A stretch of DNA of 64,000 nt from Rhipicephalus microplus. Lineage: Eukaryota; Arthropoda; Arachnida; Ixodida; Ixodidae. How positions within the stretch are numbered: position 1 is the stretch's first letter; each line of letters begins with the position of its first letter. Under the pieces are notes generated by a model that saw nothing but the letters and a program-made list of their open reading frames with translations, ran no database searches and was not told the DNA's origin. The position numbers and the translations under genes are program-made. The stretch is from the NCBI RefSeq assembly GCF_043290135.1, contig NC_134702.1, positions 191,054,491 to 191,118,490 on the forward strand, read 5' to 3'. This document shows positions 13,652 to 23,498 of this stretch, one piece after another.

Positions 13652-16600
13652 CTACCTTTCATAAGGCTTCATGCGCACAACGTGAACTAGTTCAGGACGG
13701 TGCTGGCGAAGCCTCGTACTATATGAACTGTCGGGGACGACCTCGTAGGTAACATCACTCAGTCGTCGCAGTACTAGATATGGCCCAAAGTATCTCCTCA
13801 GGAGCTTTTCAGAGAGTCCTCGTTTCCGTATGGGCGTCCAAACCCATACTCTGTCGCCGGTCTGGTAAACGACTGTTCTGCGGCGAGAATTGTAGCGGCT
13901 CGCGTCGTACTCTTGTTGTTGCTGGATTCGCAGGCGTGCTAGTTGCCTTGCTTCTTCCGCTCGTTCTGTAAACATCTCGGCGTCCGGTTCGATGTCGTCC
14001 CATTCGTGCGCTAGCATTGCATCTAGCATGGTTCGTACTTCCCTTCCGTGAATTAGGCTAAACGGGGTCATCTGGGTTGTTTCTTGCTTGGCAGTGTTGT
14101 ATGCAAACGTGATATATGGCAAGATTTCGTCCCAATTTTTGTGTTCGACGTCTACGTACATTGAAAGCATGTCTTCAATTGTTTTGTTCAGACGCTCTGT
14201 AAGCCCGTTCGTTTGCGGGTGGTAGGCGGTGGTCTTGCGATGGGTTGTTCCACTCAGCATGAGGACTTGTTCCAAAAGAGCTGCCGTAAATGCGGTTCCT
14301 CTGTCTGTGATTACGACGCTTGGTGCACCATGCCGCAGGACAACGTTCTCGATGAAAAATTGTGCCACCTCCGCTGCTGTACCTCTCTGGATAGCTTTTG
14401 TCTCAGCATAACGGGTAAGGTAATCAGTCGCGACAATAACCCAGCGGTTCCCAGCAGTAGAAGTAGGAAGTGGGCCCAAAATATCCATGCCAATCTGGTC
14501 GAATGGTGTTCTTGGGACCTGCACGGGCTGCAGAAGGCCAGCTGGTTTAGTCGGCGGTGACTTCCGTCGCTGGCAGTCGAGGCAAGTACGAACATGGTGT
14601 TTTACGGCTACGGTCAGTCTTGGCCAGAAGTAGCGCTGCCGTACCCTGGCCAACGTTCTTGCGTAACCTAAGTGGCCTGAAGTCACCTCGTTGTGGCATG
14701 CTTCGAGTACTTCGGAGCAAAGGGATGCTGGGATGACGAGCAAATACGCAGATCCTGTCGAAGAGAAGTTTCTTTTGTATAGCACTCCGCTCCGTAAGCA
14801 AAATGATGACAGCGCTTTTACGAAAACAGTTGGTGCCTTCTGAGATCTTCCCTCCAGGTAATTAATTAAGGCAAGTAACTCAGGGTCGCCACGTTGTTGC
14901 TGTGCAATAGCGGTTGAGTCAAGCACACCGAGAAATGCTGTTTCCTCCTCATCGGATAGAGTTGCCGATTCAATGGGTGAGCGGGATAGACAGTCGGCGT
15001 CTATGTGGCGCTTTCCTGACTTGTGTACGATAGTCATGTCGTACTCCTGCAGCCTGAGACTCCAACGCGCTAATCTCCCGGTAGGATCTTTAAGATTTGT
15101 CAACCAACACAGTGAGTGGTGGTCGCTGATGACTTTGAAAGGGCGGCCGTATAAATACGGGCGAAATTTTGTGACCGCCCATACCACGGCGAGGCATTCT
15201 TTCTCAGTCGTAGAGTAATTAGTCTCGGCGCGTGTTAGTGTTCGGCTTGCATAGGCGATTACTCTTTCTGTGTCCTCTTGCAGCTGCACAAGCACAGCTC
15301 CCAAACCAATATTGCTGGCATCCGTGTGTAGCATCGTTGGGGCTTTCTCATCAAAGTGGGCAAGCACTGGAGGCGTCTGTAGTCGCTGGCGAAGGTTCTT
15401 AAAAGCAGCTTCCTCTTCGTTGCTCCATTGGAAAGCAACGTCTTCTCTCGTGAGGCGGGTCAACGGTGATGCGATGCGTGCGAAGTCCGCGATGAATCGC
15501 CTATAATACGCACATAGTCCGAGGAATCGTCGGACAGCCTTCTTATCAGTCGGCACCGGGAACTGTGCAACAGCTGCGATCTTTTCAGGATCAGGACGAA
15601 CGCCTGCGTGACTGACAACGTGGCCAAGAAATTGCAGCTCTTCATAGCAAAAGTGGCATTTTTCAGGCTTCAACGTCAAGCCCGCAGACCGTATGGCTTG
15701 TAAAACTGCCTCAAGTCTTTTAAGGTGCTGGTCAAATGTTGCGGCAAAAACCACGACATCATCAAGGTAGACCAAGCAGGTTTTCCACTTCAACCCAGAA
15801 AGTACGGTATCCATAAGTCTTTGAAAAGTAGCAGGCGCTGAACATAAACCAAAGGGCAAGACTTTAAATTCATATAAGCCATCTGGTGTCACAAAAGCAG
15901 TCTTCTCGCGGTCTCTTGGGTCTACCTCGATTTGCCAATACCCACTCCTCAAGTCCATCGATGAAAAGTAACGAGCATGTCGAAGTCTGTCGAGAGAGTC
16001 ATCTATACGAGGAAGTGGATACACATCTCTCTTTGTCACCTGATTGAGTTTTCGGTAATCTACACAGAAGCGCAGGCTGCCATCTTTTTTTTTTAACGAG
16101 GACTACAGGTGACGCCCAGGGGCTTTTTGAGGGCTGAATGACGTCATCTTCTAGCATTTTGTCGACTTGCTCTTGTATCACTTCGCGTTCTCTTGCAGCC
16201 ACGCGATAGGGGTTTTGGTGAATTGGTCTCGCCATGTCCTCGGTAATTATACGATGCTTGGTTAGAGGTGTGCGGCCAACTCTTGATGTTGTCGAAAAGC
16301 AGTCTTTGAATTCGGCCAGTAGCTCAAGAAGCCTCTTTCGCTCGTTCTTAGGCAAAGTAGTGCTAACGTCAAGAACTGGTGTCGAATCAAGTTTTGGCGC
16401 CTCGTCGACTACTGCCAAGCAGCCTTCTGCGTCTGTGATATCGTCGAAGTAAGCGACGGCCATGTCTTTTGGAAGGTGCCGGCGCTCATCACTAAAATTT
16501 GTCAGAAGCAAGTGCGTGCGTCCAGCGGCGACACTGACGATACCTCTTGCGACGGAAATGCCGTGTGTGAAGAGGAGCGAGGTTATTCGGTCTGCTACTC

Positions 16601-17171
16601 CTTCGCCGTCAAACTGGACAGCGGCTGCCACAGAAACAAGCGTGCATGACCGTGGAGGGAGAACCACATCGTCATCAGTTAGACGCAATTGGTTTGGTCG
16701 CGCTTGTGTACAATCAGGTGTGCCCGAACTGTTGCGGAATGTAATCAAACTGTCTGGGATATTGATGACGGCGCCGTACTCTCGTAAAAAGTCCATACCA
16801 ATAATTAGATCCTTGCAGCATGCGGCGAGAACGACGAACGACGCAACAAAAGAAGAACCTCCTATGTCAATTCTCGCTGTGCATCTCCCAGAGGGCATCA
16901 ATAACTGACCACCTGCCGTCCTTATTTGAGGGCCTGTCCACGGTGTCTTCACTTTCTTGGGGCGCATGGCGAGGTCCTGACTGATGATAGAAAAGTCGGC
17001 ACCGGTGTCGACTAAGGCTGTTACTTTCTGGCCGTCAAGAAAAACACTCAGGTCAGCGGTCACAATGTCGTCGCTCTCACGTCTTGTCGGATTTAAAGCG
17101 TCGTGTAATGGGGGCTTTTCGTCGTTATCTTCGTGGCCTGCAACCTTACCCCCGGAGGTCGCCGCCCTCAG
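13652..17171 (-). CDS. pol: Element C Pol: protease, reverse transcriptase, RNase H, integrase (one frameshift)
   Basis: Entered by -1 frameshift from gag: the pol frame is open from 17,171 with no start codon needed. Protease has [10 protein letters not shown] (DTG at about 17,001-17,009). The frame then runs through the RT leader ([13 protein letters not shown]) to VLVKKK. There a run of ten A residues (16,085-16,094 on plus) has one base too many for the conserved VKKKDGS box and shifts the frame. The downstream frame (16,039-13,652, 795 codons) holds RT with YLDD at residues 91-94, RNase H with HTDAS near residue 240 and SDHH near 306, and integrase. Integrase has an HHCC zinc region (residues about 449-489), catalytic D519, D579 and E615, and a GPY motif at 753. 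All catalytic residues are present. The extra A could be a real mutation or an assembly error; if an error, pol is fully intact. Confidence 0.95.
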
Positions 17172-17177
17172 TTTCCC
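17168..17177 (-). promoter_or_regulatory. -1 ribosomal frameshift site at the gag stop codon of element C
   Basis: On the minus strand the gag frame reads CGG GGA AAC TGA. This places the heptamer G GGA AAC (17,177-17,171) exactly in the X XXY YYZ register, with the stop codon directly after it. Slipping back one base gives GGG AAA CTG and opens the pol frame, which runs uninterrupted to protease. GGGAAAC is an established retroviral slippery heptamer. Element D keeps the same heptamer and an adjacent stop. A downstream stimulatory structure was not modelled. Confidence 0.8.
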
Positions 17178-18661
17178 CGTCGCGGGCTGGGTGACCTTCT
17201 TGCGTTAAGGTCCGCGGAGGTACGTCGGTGTGATGAAGGTGAATGAGCGGGAGAAGGAGAGCGCGATTGACGTCCCAAACCTGGCTGGCGGGTAGGTATT
17301 GCCTCCTCGTCAGAAGTACGGTATTCGTAAAAGTGAGAACGGGCTCCATGGAAAGAGGCGTCCTCCCGGCGTGGTGTGTATTCTTCGTTCGCACGTCGAT
17401 CGTCAGACCATGTTCGAAGCGGGCGGAACGAATCATTGCGGTGCCAGCAATGACGGGCAATATGACCTGCACCTCCGCAGTTAAAGCATAGTGGACGTCG
17501 ATCGATTGTGCGCCATGCGTCTGTTCTTCGGAGTGGTGGACGTCTGAGCCTCCCTTCTTGCGACGATGTCCATGGTGCTGCTGTGGACGCCTGGTGGTAC
17601 GTCGGTTGGCTTGGCGGTCGACTCAGGGTCTGCTCTTGCCGCGGTGACCAAGGGGCCGTCGGCACTGGGTGATATGGCGGCGATGTACCAGATGGTGAAC
17701 GTCGCAGAGCATCGGCATAGCTCATGGGGCGGTGCTCGTCACCAGGACCAGCAGTAGAAAAGGCGTGGCGGATTTCGTCACGTACCAGTTCAGCGACGGA
17801 CGCAACGGGGGTTTGAGCAACTGGATTCCGGAACTTTTGAAGTTCTTCGCGAACTATCTCCCTAATGAGGTCTCGCAGGGAGCTTTGATCATCAGGTATG
17901 GCGGCAGCATTGATTGGGGCGCTGCTAGACATTCGATGATACTGCCTGCATCGTTGATGGAGCGCCCGCTCGATAGCCGTAGCCTCCTTGATGAAGTCAA
18001 CTACGGTACTTGGAGGGTGGCGCAGTAGCCCGGCGAAAAGTTGCTCCTTAACGCCACGCATGAGGTAGCTCAACTTCCTATCTTCACTCATGTTCGGGTC
18101 AGCTCGACGAAAAAGACGAGTCATATCTTCAGCAAACATAGTAACGCTTTCGTTGGGTTTTTGAACCCGTAGCTCCAACAGCTGCTGCGCACGGTCGCGT
18201 CGATCGATATTGGTGAACGTATCGACAAGCTGTTGTCGGAAGTCGCCCCAAGTTAACAGACTGGCTTCTCTGTTTTCATACCAAATTTTCGCACCGCCGT
18301 CAAGGTAGAAATAGGCGCGCGAGAGCTTTTCTTGTTCAGGCCACAGATTAATCTTGGCGACACGCTCGTAGTGCTCAAGCCAGTTGTCCACGTCCTCATG
18401 GGCGCCGCCACTAAAGTGATAGGGAACCAGCGGTTGAAAGATGGTTACCTGTGAAGGCTGTGTTGGCGGGGGGCCTTGGGGCGCCGGTTGCGGACTGGCG
18501 TTGGCCATTTGGAGAGGTAGTCGGCACTTGCGAGGTTCCGTAGAAGGCGTGAACTCTGGAGCGAGGCCTATCAGCCGCCGACTGAACCGGTGCACGGGAG
18601 TTGTAATGGGTGACAATGCGTCCGAGCTAGATGAATGGCTCCCAGTGGGAGTATGGAGCAT
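17168..18661 (-). CDS. gag: Element C Gag with CCHC zinc knuckle
   Basis: The open frame is longer than the gene: it runs without a stop from the outer edge of the 5' LTR (18,859). I place the start at the ATG at 18,661, the first after the primer site, giving 497 residues; another ATG at 18,508 is possible. Residues about 84-244 are a Gypsy capsid region (YHFSGGAHEDVDNWLEHYER, then the WYENRE and LMRGVKEQLFAGLL blocks). A single knuckle CX2CX4HX4C (CFNCGGAGHIARHC) lies near residues 392-405. The tail is Arg/Ser/Pro-rich and ends RSPSPRRGN at the slippery stop. Gag forms the particle and packages element RNA. No internal stop or frameshift is seen. Confidence 0.93.
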   Translation of the reverse strand: MLHTPTGSHSSSSDALSPITTPVHRFSRRLIGLAPEFTPSTEPRKCRLPLQMANASPQPAPQGPPPTQPSQVTIFQPLVPYHFSGGAHEDVDNWLEHYERVAKINLWPEQEKLSRAYFYLDGGAKIWYENREASLLTWGDFRQQLVDTFTNIDRRDRAQQLLELRVQKPNESVTMFAEDMTRLFRRADPNMSEDRKLSYLMRGVKEQLFAGLLRHPPSTVVDFIKEATAIERALHQRCRQYHRMSSSAPINAAAIPDDQSSLRDLIREIVREELQKFRNPVAQTPVASVAELVRDEIRHAFSTAGPGDEHRPMSYADALRRSPSGTSPPYHPVPTAPWSPRQEQTLSRPPSQPTYHQASTAAPWTSSQEGRLRRPPLRRTDAWRTIDRRPLCFNCGGAGHIARHCWHRNDSFRPLRTWSDDRRANEEYTPRREDASFHGARSHFYEYRTSDEEAIPTRQPGLGRQSRSPSPAHSPSSHRRTSADLNARRSPSPRRGN

Positions 18662-18674
18662 TAGGTAGGGTTGC

Positions 18675-18692
18675 GTCCCAGCACTTCCACCA
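18675..18692 (-). other. Primer-binding site of element C
   Basis: One base after the end of the 5' LTR the minus strand reads TGGTGGAAGTGCTGGGAC, starting with the TGG expected to pair with the CCA end of a tRNA. Similar sites lie beside the LTRs of D (TGGTGGAGGTGCTGATTC) and I (TGGTGGAAGTCGTGGGAT). I cannot name the tRNA. Confidence 0.7.
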
Positions 18693-18693
18693 G

Positions 18694-18858
18694 TGTCACG
18701 GTGCAGCGCGAACCAAAGGCAGATGAACGTTGACAGAGCGACTCTCAGCAGCCGAACAGCAAGATCGCCTTCTTTATCTTCAATCAGCCAGAGCTCCACT
18801 ACCTGGTGACCGCCAAATCCCCTTATTGTCGTTTCGGTCCACCAGTACACACGCGTCA
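18694..18858 (-). repeat. 5' LTR of element C (165 bp, 55 open codons)
   Basis: Identical to the 3' LTR. The whole LTR is free of stops in the gag frame and is exactly 55 codons long, so the gag frame reads back to the outer edge. The first ATG of that open frame uses an A from the flanking DNA followed by the TG of the LTR end, so it is not part of the element proper. The flank is the remaining (AT)n tract, 18,860-18,885. Confidence 0.93.
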
Positions 18859-18859
18859 T

Positions 18860-18885
18860 TATATATATATATATATATATATATA
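18860..18885. repeat. (AT)n microsatellite, right part
   Basis: About 26 bases of AT dinucleotide, the continuation of the tract at 13,279-13,394 beyond element C. Confidence 0.95.
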
Positions 18886-19107
18886 CAACGCACGTGAGCT
18901 ACCAAACCATAAAGCGCAAAGAAAAACAAAGTAAAAAGTAGTTGTTTAAACGTCAAGAGTGAGAGATTGGAAAAGAAAACGATTTAATTCCTAAAGTAAA
19001 CAGACAAAACTTTCCTTTGAACAGTCCTGAGTCAACATATTTGAGAAGCTAACAGCTGTTCTCAGCAACTTTGAGTGGAACTCGTGGTGGTCTCGCCCAG
19101 AACAATT

Positions 19108-20105
19108 TTATCGAGAAGCGGGGTGTACACAACACGTAAAAGTCAGTCGTCTTGCAACCGAACCCCGCGACGTTCTTCGAAGCAGACTTGCGGTCGTTCG
19201 TTCTTGCCAATTTGCGAAAACCTCGACCTTTGTGTTCTGTACCCCGTCAAATGTGCCGCCAAAACAACAAATAGGTCCCCTGTCCTCTGACCACTTACGC
19301 GCACAATGCGTTTCTCTTTCCCTTGCTTCCCGGCCAATCGAACGCCTGCGAAACGGCAACTTTCTCGCAATTTTGTTCCGCAGTTTGAACACACTCCTCG
19401 AACGCGTCAGGACTTTCACCTTGTCGTCAGGACGCTTTTTCCGTTCGGCACGCTTCTTGGCGCCGTCTACAGAGCCTATCGCCCACCTTTCATGCTCATC
19501 AGCATACACATGCTCGTTAGCTCTTTTGCGCGCACTGTCTTGATAAATGCCTAGCAACTCATCATTCGAACACTGCCGCGTACGATGCGCTTTTCTTTTC
19601 CGGCGGCTCGGCTGTATACGATACAGACCCGTCAGAGATGTAAATGGCACAATTCTGGCGATTTCACTGCGCCGTCTGAAGCCCTTCCTCAAACGCATTG
19701 TGTTCAACGCAAGCTTTGCCTCATTCTTGGCTCTGGCAGGCTTTCACTTTTGTGCACGCTTTTTTGTGTGGACTTGAAAACTTTCCGTCCACTCTGACGT
19801 TCCTCATCATTGATATGCTCCTCCGCTGTCTCACGCGCACAGTCCTGATGATTGCCTATGAGTGCATTGTTAAACAGCGGCAGCGCAGATAGCGCTTTGC
19901 CTTTTCTTACTCTCTGGCCGCTCAGACGCATATGATTCAATTTAGTCATAGAAGATAACGGCCTTTTTCTCGCTAATTTACCCCGCTGTTCGAAGTCCTT
20001 CGTGAAACGTGTCGTGCTGATCGTGAGCTTTAGTTTTTCGGACGTTTTCTCCATTTGGCACACTCCTTGGTGCCAACTATGGAGCCTTCCGTCCACCTCT
20101 GACAC
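19108..20105 (-). pseudogene. Element I: gag-derived region with diverged internal repeats
   Basis: Two minus-strand open stretches (20,105-19,704 and 19,707-19,108) are made of related units. Each has a basic segment, then a block such as FNNALIGNHQDCARETAEEH or CSNDELLGIYQDSARKRANE, then an acidic/lysine-rich block (DEERQ or DEHERW, then KSTQKSVHK or GAKKRAERKK), then an Arg-rich block. The unit is roughly 100 residues and occurs at least twice, with a third partial copy. They lie directly downstream of the SAP-like gag start at 20,658 in the same orientation, so I read them as a repeat-expanded part of the same Gag. Function unknown; all copies are diverged. Confidence 0.5.
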
Positions 20106-20109
20106 TCAT

Positions 20110-20658
20110 CAAAATCTCCTACAGGGCTCCGAGGTTCAATTCTCAAGGAACACTCTGTTAGCCTTAACTCCGTTTCCACGACCACGGAACCCTAACACAA
20201 TGATTTGACCGCGAGCTCTTTTTCCTCGGAATGGGTTAGGGTTGCACTTTACCCTCACAAGTACCAGCCTTCCCTTTGGTCTTAAACGGCAACAACGCTA
20301 CATCACTCCGTTCCGGCGCTACATCAACAGATGATTGACCTCTTTGCTTCCGTACCTCCCACTCACGATGTAGCCTTTCTAATTCTTCGTCTAAGGCCTG
20401 CGTTTATTTTCTATATTCTTCAAGCATGTGCTCTGCTTCCTATTTCTGCATGCGCAATTTTTTTCTCTTTCCTGCATCCGCTTCTCTTCCTCTGATAAGC
20501 TTCATATACTCTAAGCATTCCTCGAGTTCATCATCATCTGCCCCGTTTGCCTCAATCGCCTCAACCATCTGTGGCCTTCCTCTCGAGTCGGCAATTTGGA
20601 GACCCAACTCTCGGGCGAACCCTCACAGTTCCGGCATTTTTAGTGCCTTCAAATTCAT
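20110..20658 (-). pseudogene. gag: Element I: broken Gag N-terminus (SAP-like head)
   Basis: From the ATG at 20,658 the minus strand encodes MNLKALKMPEL, a stop, then GFARELGLQIADSRGRPQ, EAIEANGADDDELEECLEY and a long charged helix-forming segment with further stops. The first 50 residues resemble the head of element F Gag (MENLKVKELIEICEELGI), a helix-loop-helix of SAP type common in tick Gypsy Gags. At least two in-frame stops make this copy non-functional. It lies 345 bp inside the LTR and primer site, as expected for gag. Confidence 0.7.
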
Positions 20659-20981
20659 GGTTTCCGCCAGTGCCGCTAGCTCTTTGTTACTTCGACAACT
20701 TTGAAGTATTTTAGCTACTTCCGTTAAAAGTAGCAAAATCACTGCTTCACTAAGCCTGGTGATATCCTAGCGAAGAAAAGCCATGCACTCACCATATGCA
20801 GTTATTATTTCAGGCGTCTGCCTTTCCAAGCTGTCAGCAGTGCCACGAGGAACCAGCTTTCGGCTTTAGGCCATCCAGGTAGCGAACTTCAGCGACACTT
20901 TCTAGCCCGGCGAACTCGATTCCACCATGCGTAGGTATCTCCATATTGGCTGGCCTCCATCCTCTTTCAGAGGATCCATCT

Positions 20982-20999
20982 ATCCCACGACTTCCACCA
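20982..20999 (-). other. Primer-binding site of element I
   Basis: On the minus strand, after the LTR end CCTAACA and a three-base spacer, the sequence reads TGGTGGAAGTCGTGGGAT. Its position and TGG start fit a tRNA primer site and fix the orientation of the LTR. Confidence 0.6.
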
Positions 21000-21002
21000 G
21001 TT

Positions 21003-21699
21003 TGTTAGGACTGGGGTCTGATGGCATACCATCTCTGCCGCAAGTCATCGCGGCTCAGGTGCGGCGGTTCTCGTGGTGGGTAGCTGGCTGCCACCACCAG
21101 ACTCGTGTAGCCCGTCTTGCAAGGAGGAAGGCGCATTCTTCGGAAGATATTCACCGAGGTTTATTTTGTAGTATCTACAAGTGAGCGTTCCTCGCACCAT
21201 GATGGACATCTAAACGAAGATGACGTCCTGCATCATGCCGATCTCGTCGAAAGCTCTACACCGAGAAGTCATCAATACTGCATCGCAAAAGCAGACGAAA
21301 CTGCCCGCGAGGGCTGGTTATAAACAGTCCCGTTTCCCAAGATCCCTGGAGAGGAGAAAGGGCCCCAAATTACTCTGTCCAATCGCGACATTCACCACTT
21401 CGAACGCGGCCACCCGCACTCGCCTACGTCAGCGTCCTTGTCTGGGAGAGGAACCACTACATTTCTACTGTGGCACCATGGTGTCTCCTGGATGGCGTGG
21501 CAATGTTGCTGAGGCGATCGGCCCAACGCTCACGACATCATGCATCAAAAGGGCCACCACAAACAAGCTGAAAAGGGTCCGAACTGCTTGCTCAATCAGC
21601 GGGGCATCACCGCCACCACGGCAATACATCACCACCATCGCTGTGTCTTCCAATGAAGCTGCTACACGTGTCGCCGTCTCTCGACAGCACGGCGCCGCG
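21003..21699 (-). repeat. 5' LTR of element I
   Basis: About 697 bp, aligned end to end with the solo LTR at 11,412-12,098. TG/CA terminus at the gag-proximal end; the far end is mutated (GCGCCGCG for GCGCCTCA). A minus-strand AATAAA near 21,165 is a plausible poly(A) signal. The element's 3' half and 3' LTR are missing; the sequence passes into unrelated DNA before element C. Confidence 0.75.
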
Positions 21700-23159
21700 C
21701 TTGGAAAATAGAGATTTATTGCTGAGTGCCGAAGATCTTGGGGCGCTGAATGCTTATGGGCGCGCGGCGTTGCGTACCCAACGCATACCCAAATAAATGC
21801 CTTATAGAGGCGCGTACGCAAACGCGAACCGCACGAAGGTCACACGCGCTCGCAGCGCCGTAGCGTCCTGTCGCGTAAGTAATATTTAATTATTTTTACG
21901 ATTTAAAATGTGAAATTAAACATACATAATGACATGAAGAAAACTAACTTCAAGAAATAATTTTTAAATACTATGACAGTTATCAACATAAAACAACAAC
22001 GAAAAAAAAGCTTTTCTGTATGCGCCACACTTGCGACTGAAGCCGGCACCGTTGATGCCAAGCAATCCAGACGGCCGGTCGTAGTCCGACAAGCGTGACA
22101 ACAGAGCAACGGTAGAACGTGTAACTATGTGTAACTTTTAGCTTGCACGAATACTTCTTTACGTTAACGTGTTACCTGATACCACTTTGCGTTTACCGTC
22201 TTACCATACGCGCCTCTTCCAACGTTTTGAGCTCCTCATACCTAAACATGTATGCTTTTACGTTTTCGCAAACCTAAAATGGTGATGCTAACTGCCTTTA
22301 AACTGCATTTTACTTAGGTAGGAATAAATCACCGTTGCGACAAAATCACGAGGCTTTTTTATCGTGTACAGTATCCTGCTATACGTAAAAAAGGGAAAAA
22401 TACATGGTTACTGTAACGATAGTGTCGACATCTTGTGACACTTCGTGCAACCACAGTCATGAACATGTTGGCTGTTGCGTAAAGTTTTTGAGCTGAAAAT
22501 GAATACAAAGATTACTCATTTGTAACATTGGTGCTGCGCGGTTTTCGCACCAGACGTACAATGCACAATGTTTCTGCAATAACAGTGTTGTGATTGTCTG
22601 GTTCACTATGGCAGCGTTAGATGGCTCCACCTATTCAGCTGGTCGGGGGCTGGCATATTTTTAGTTTCTATGTTCCAGGGCATTCTAGCTTTAGTAGTCT
22701 GGCTCAAACAATGTAATCTCTATTGGTGCTCGCACTTCGGCTTACTTAACTCGATGGCTAGAGTATCCGCACTGCGGATAACGTGAGTTCTTGCGAAGGT
22801 GGACCTTACAAGGCAGCCGATCCATGCTGTCCGAGATTTTGCGCTTTTATGCAATGCTATTTGTATAGTGGCTAGTCACTATAAACTTGTGCTTCAAACT
22901 TTGACCTAAAAGTCAAAGTGGCGGCTCTGGCCAGCCTCGGCTTTGCTCACCATGAAGGTAACATGATGCGCCAGCATGTGCGCCGGGGCAGTTTATCTCC
23001 GCTAGGAGGCCAGTGGTGGCAGCGTTGTTTATGGCCGCGCGGACGCGTGGCCCCATCGCCCTAGCTATCTTGCGACGCATCTGTTTGGGGTTTCGCGCAT
23101 GCGCAATACCACCACCCCAATGTCCTGGGTACGCTAGCTGCTTGGGTACTCAGCACAAA
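21700..23159. other. Unassigned, partly AT-rich sequence
   Basis: No gene, LTR or repeat that I can support. The segment 21,880-22,620 is AT-rich. Confidence 0.5.
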
Positions 23160-23270
23160 AACTCTCTAATACATGACGGACATAGGCCACCAGCCGTTCA
23201 AAGACTGGCTTGGGGGACCAATAAAAAAGGCCGCTCCTCCTAAGCTCAGGCGCCGTACCTAACACAAGGC
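23160..23270. repeat. Dispersed repeat, second copy
   Basis: Partner of 12,110-12,215 (same orientation, roughly two-thirds matching by eye). Unknown family. Confidence 0.4.
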
Positions 23271-23337
23271 GCAAAAAGTAATGAAGTAGAGGGCCTGCTA
23301 TACACTATTGGGGCATTGCGTCACTTACCTAGGTCGA

Positions 23338-23440
23338 TGTGATATTATTGCGATGGGGCGTGATTATTCAAGAACAAGGGGCAAAGAGCAGCCGCGCCGA
23401 TATGAAGCTGCTTTCCAAAAACCAACCACTTTGTTCAACA
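23338..23440 (-). repeat. 3' LTR of element E (about 103 bp)
   Basis: Matches 27,969-28,075 with substitutions and small indels. The inner edge is set by the adjacent purine tract (minus-strand AAAAGGGGGAGTG then TTGAACAAAG). The outer edge is less certain, by up to about 25 bp. Confidence 0.6.
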
Positions 23441-23498
23441 CTCCCCCTTTTCCAGACGAAGCCCCCGGGCAAGCATTAGTCACGAGGATAAAAGCGCC

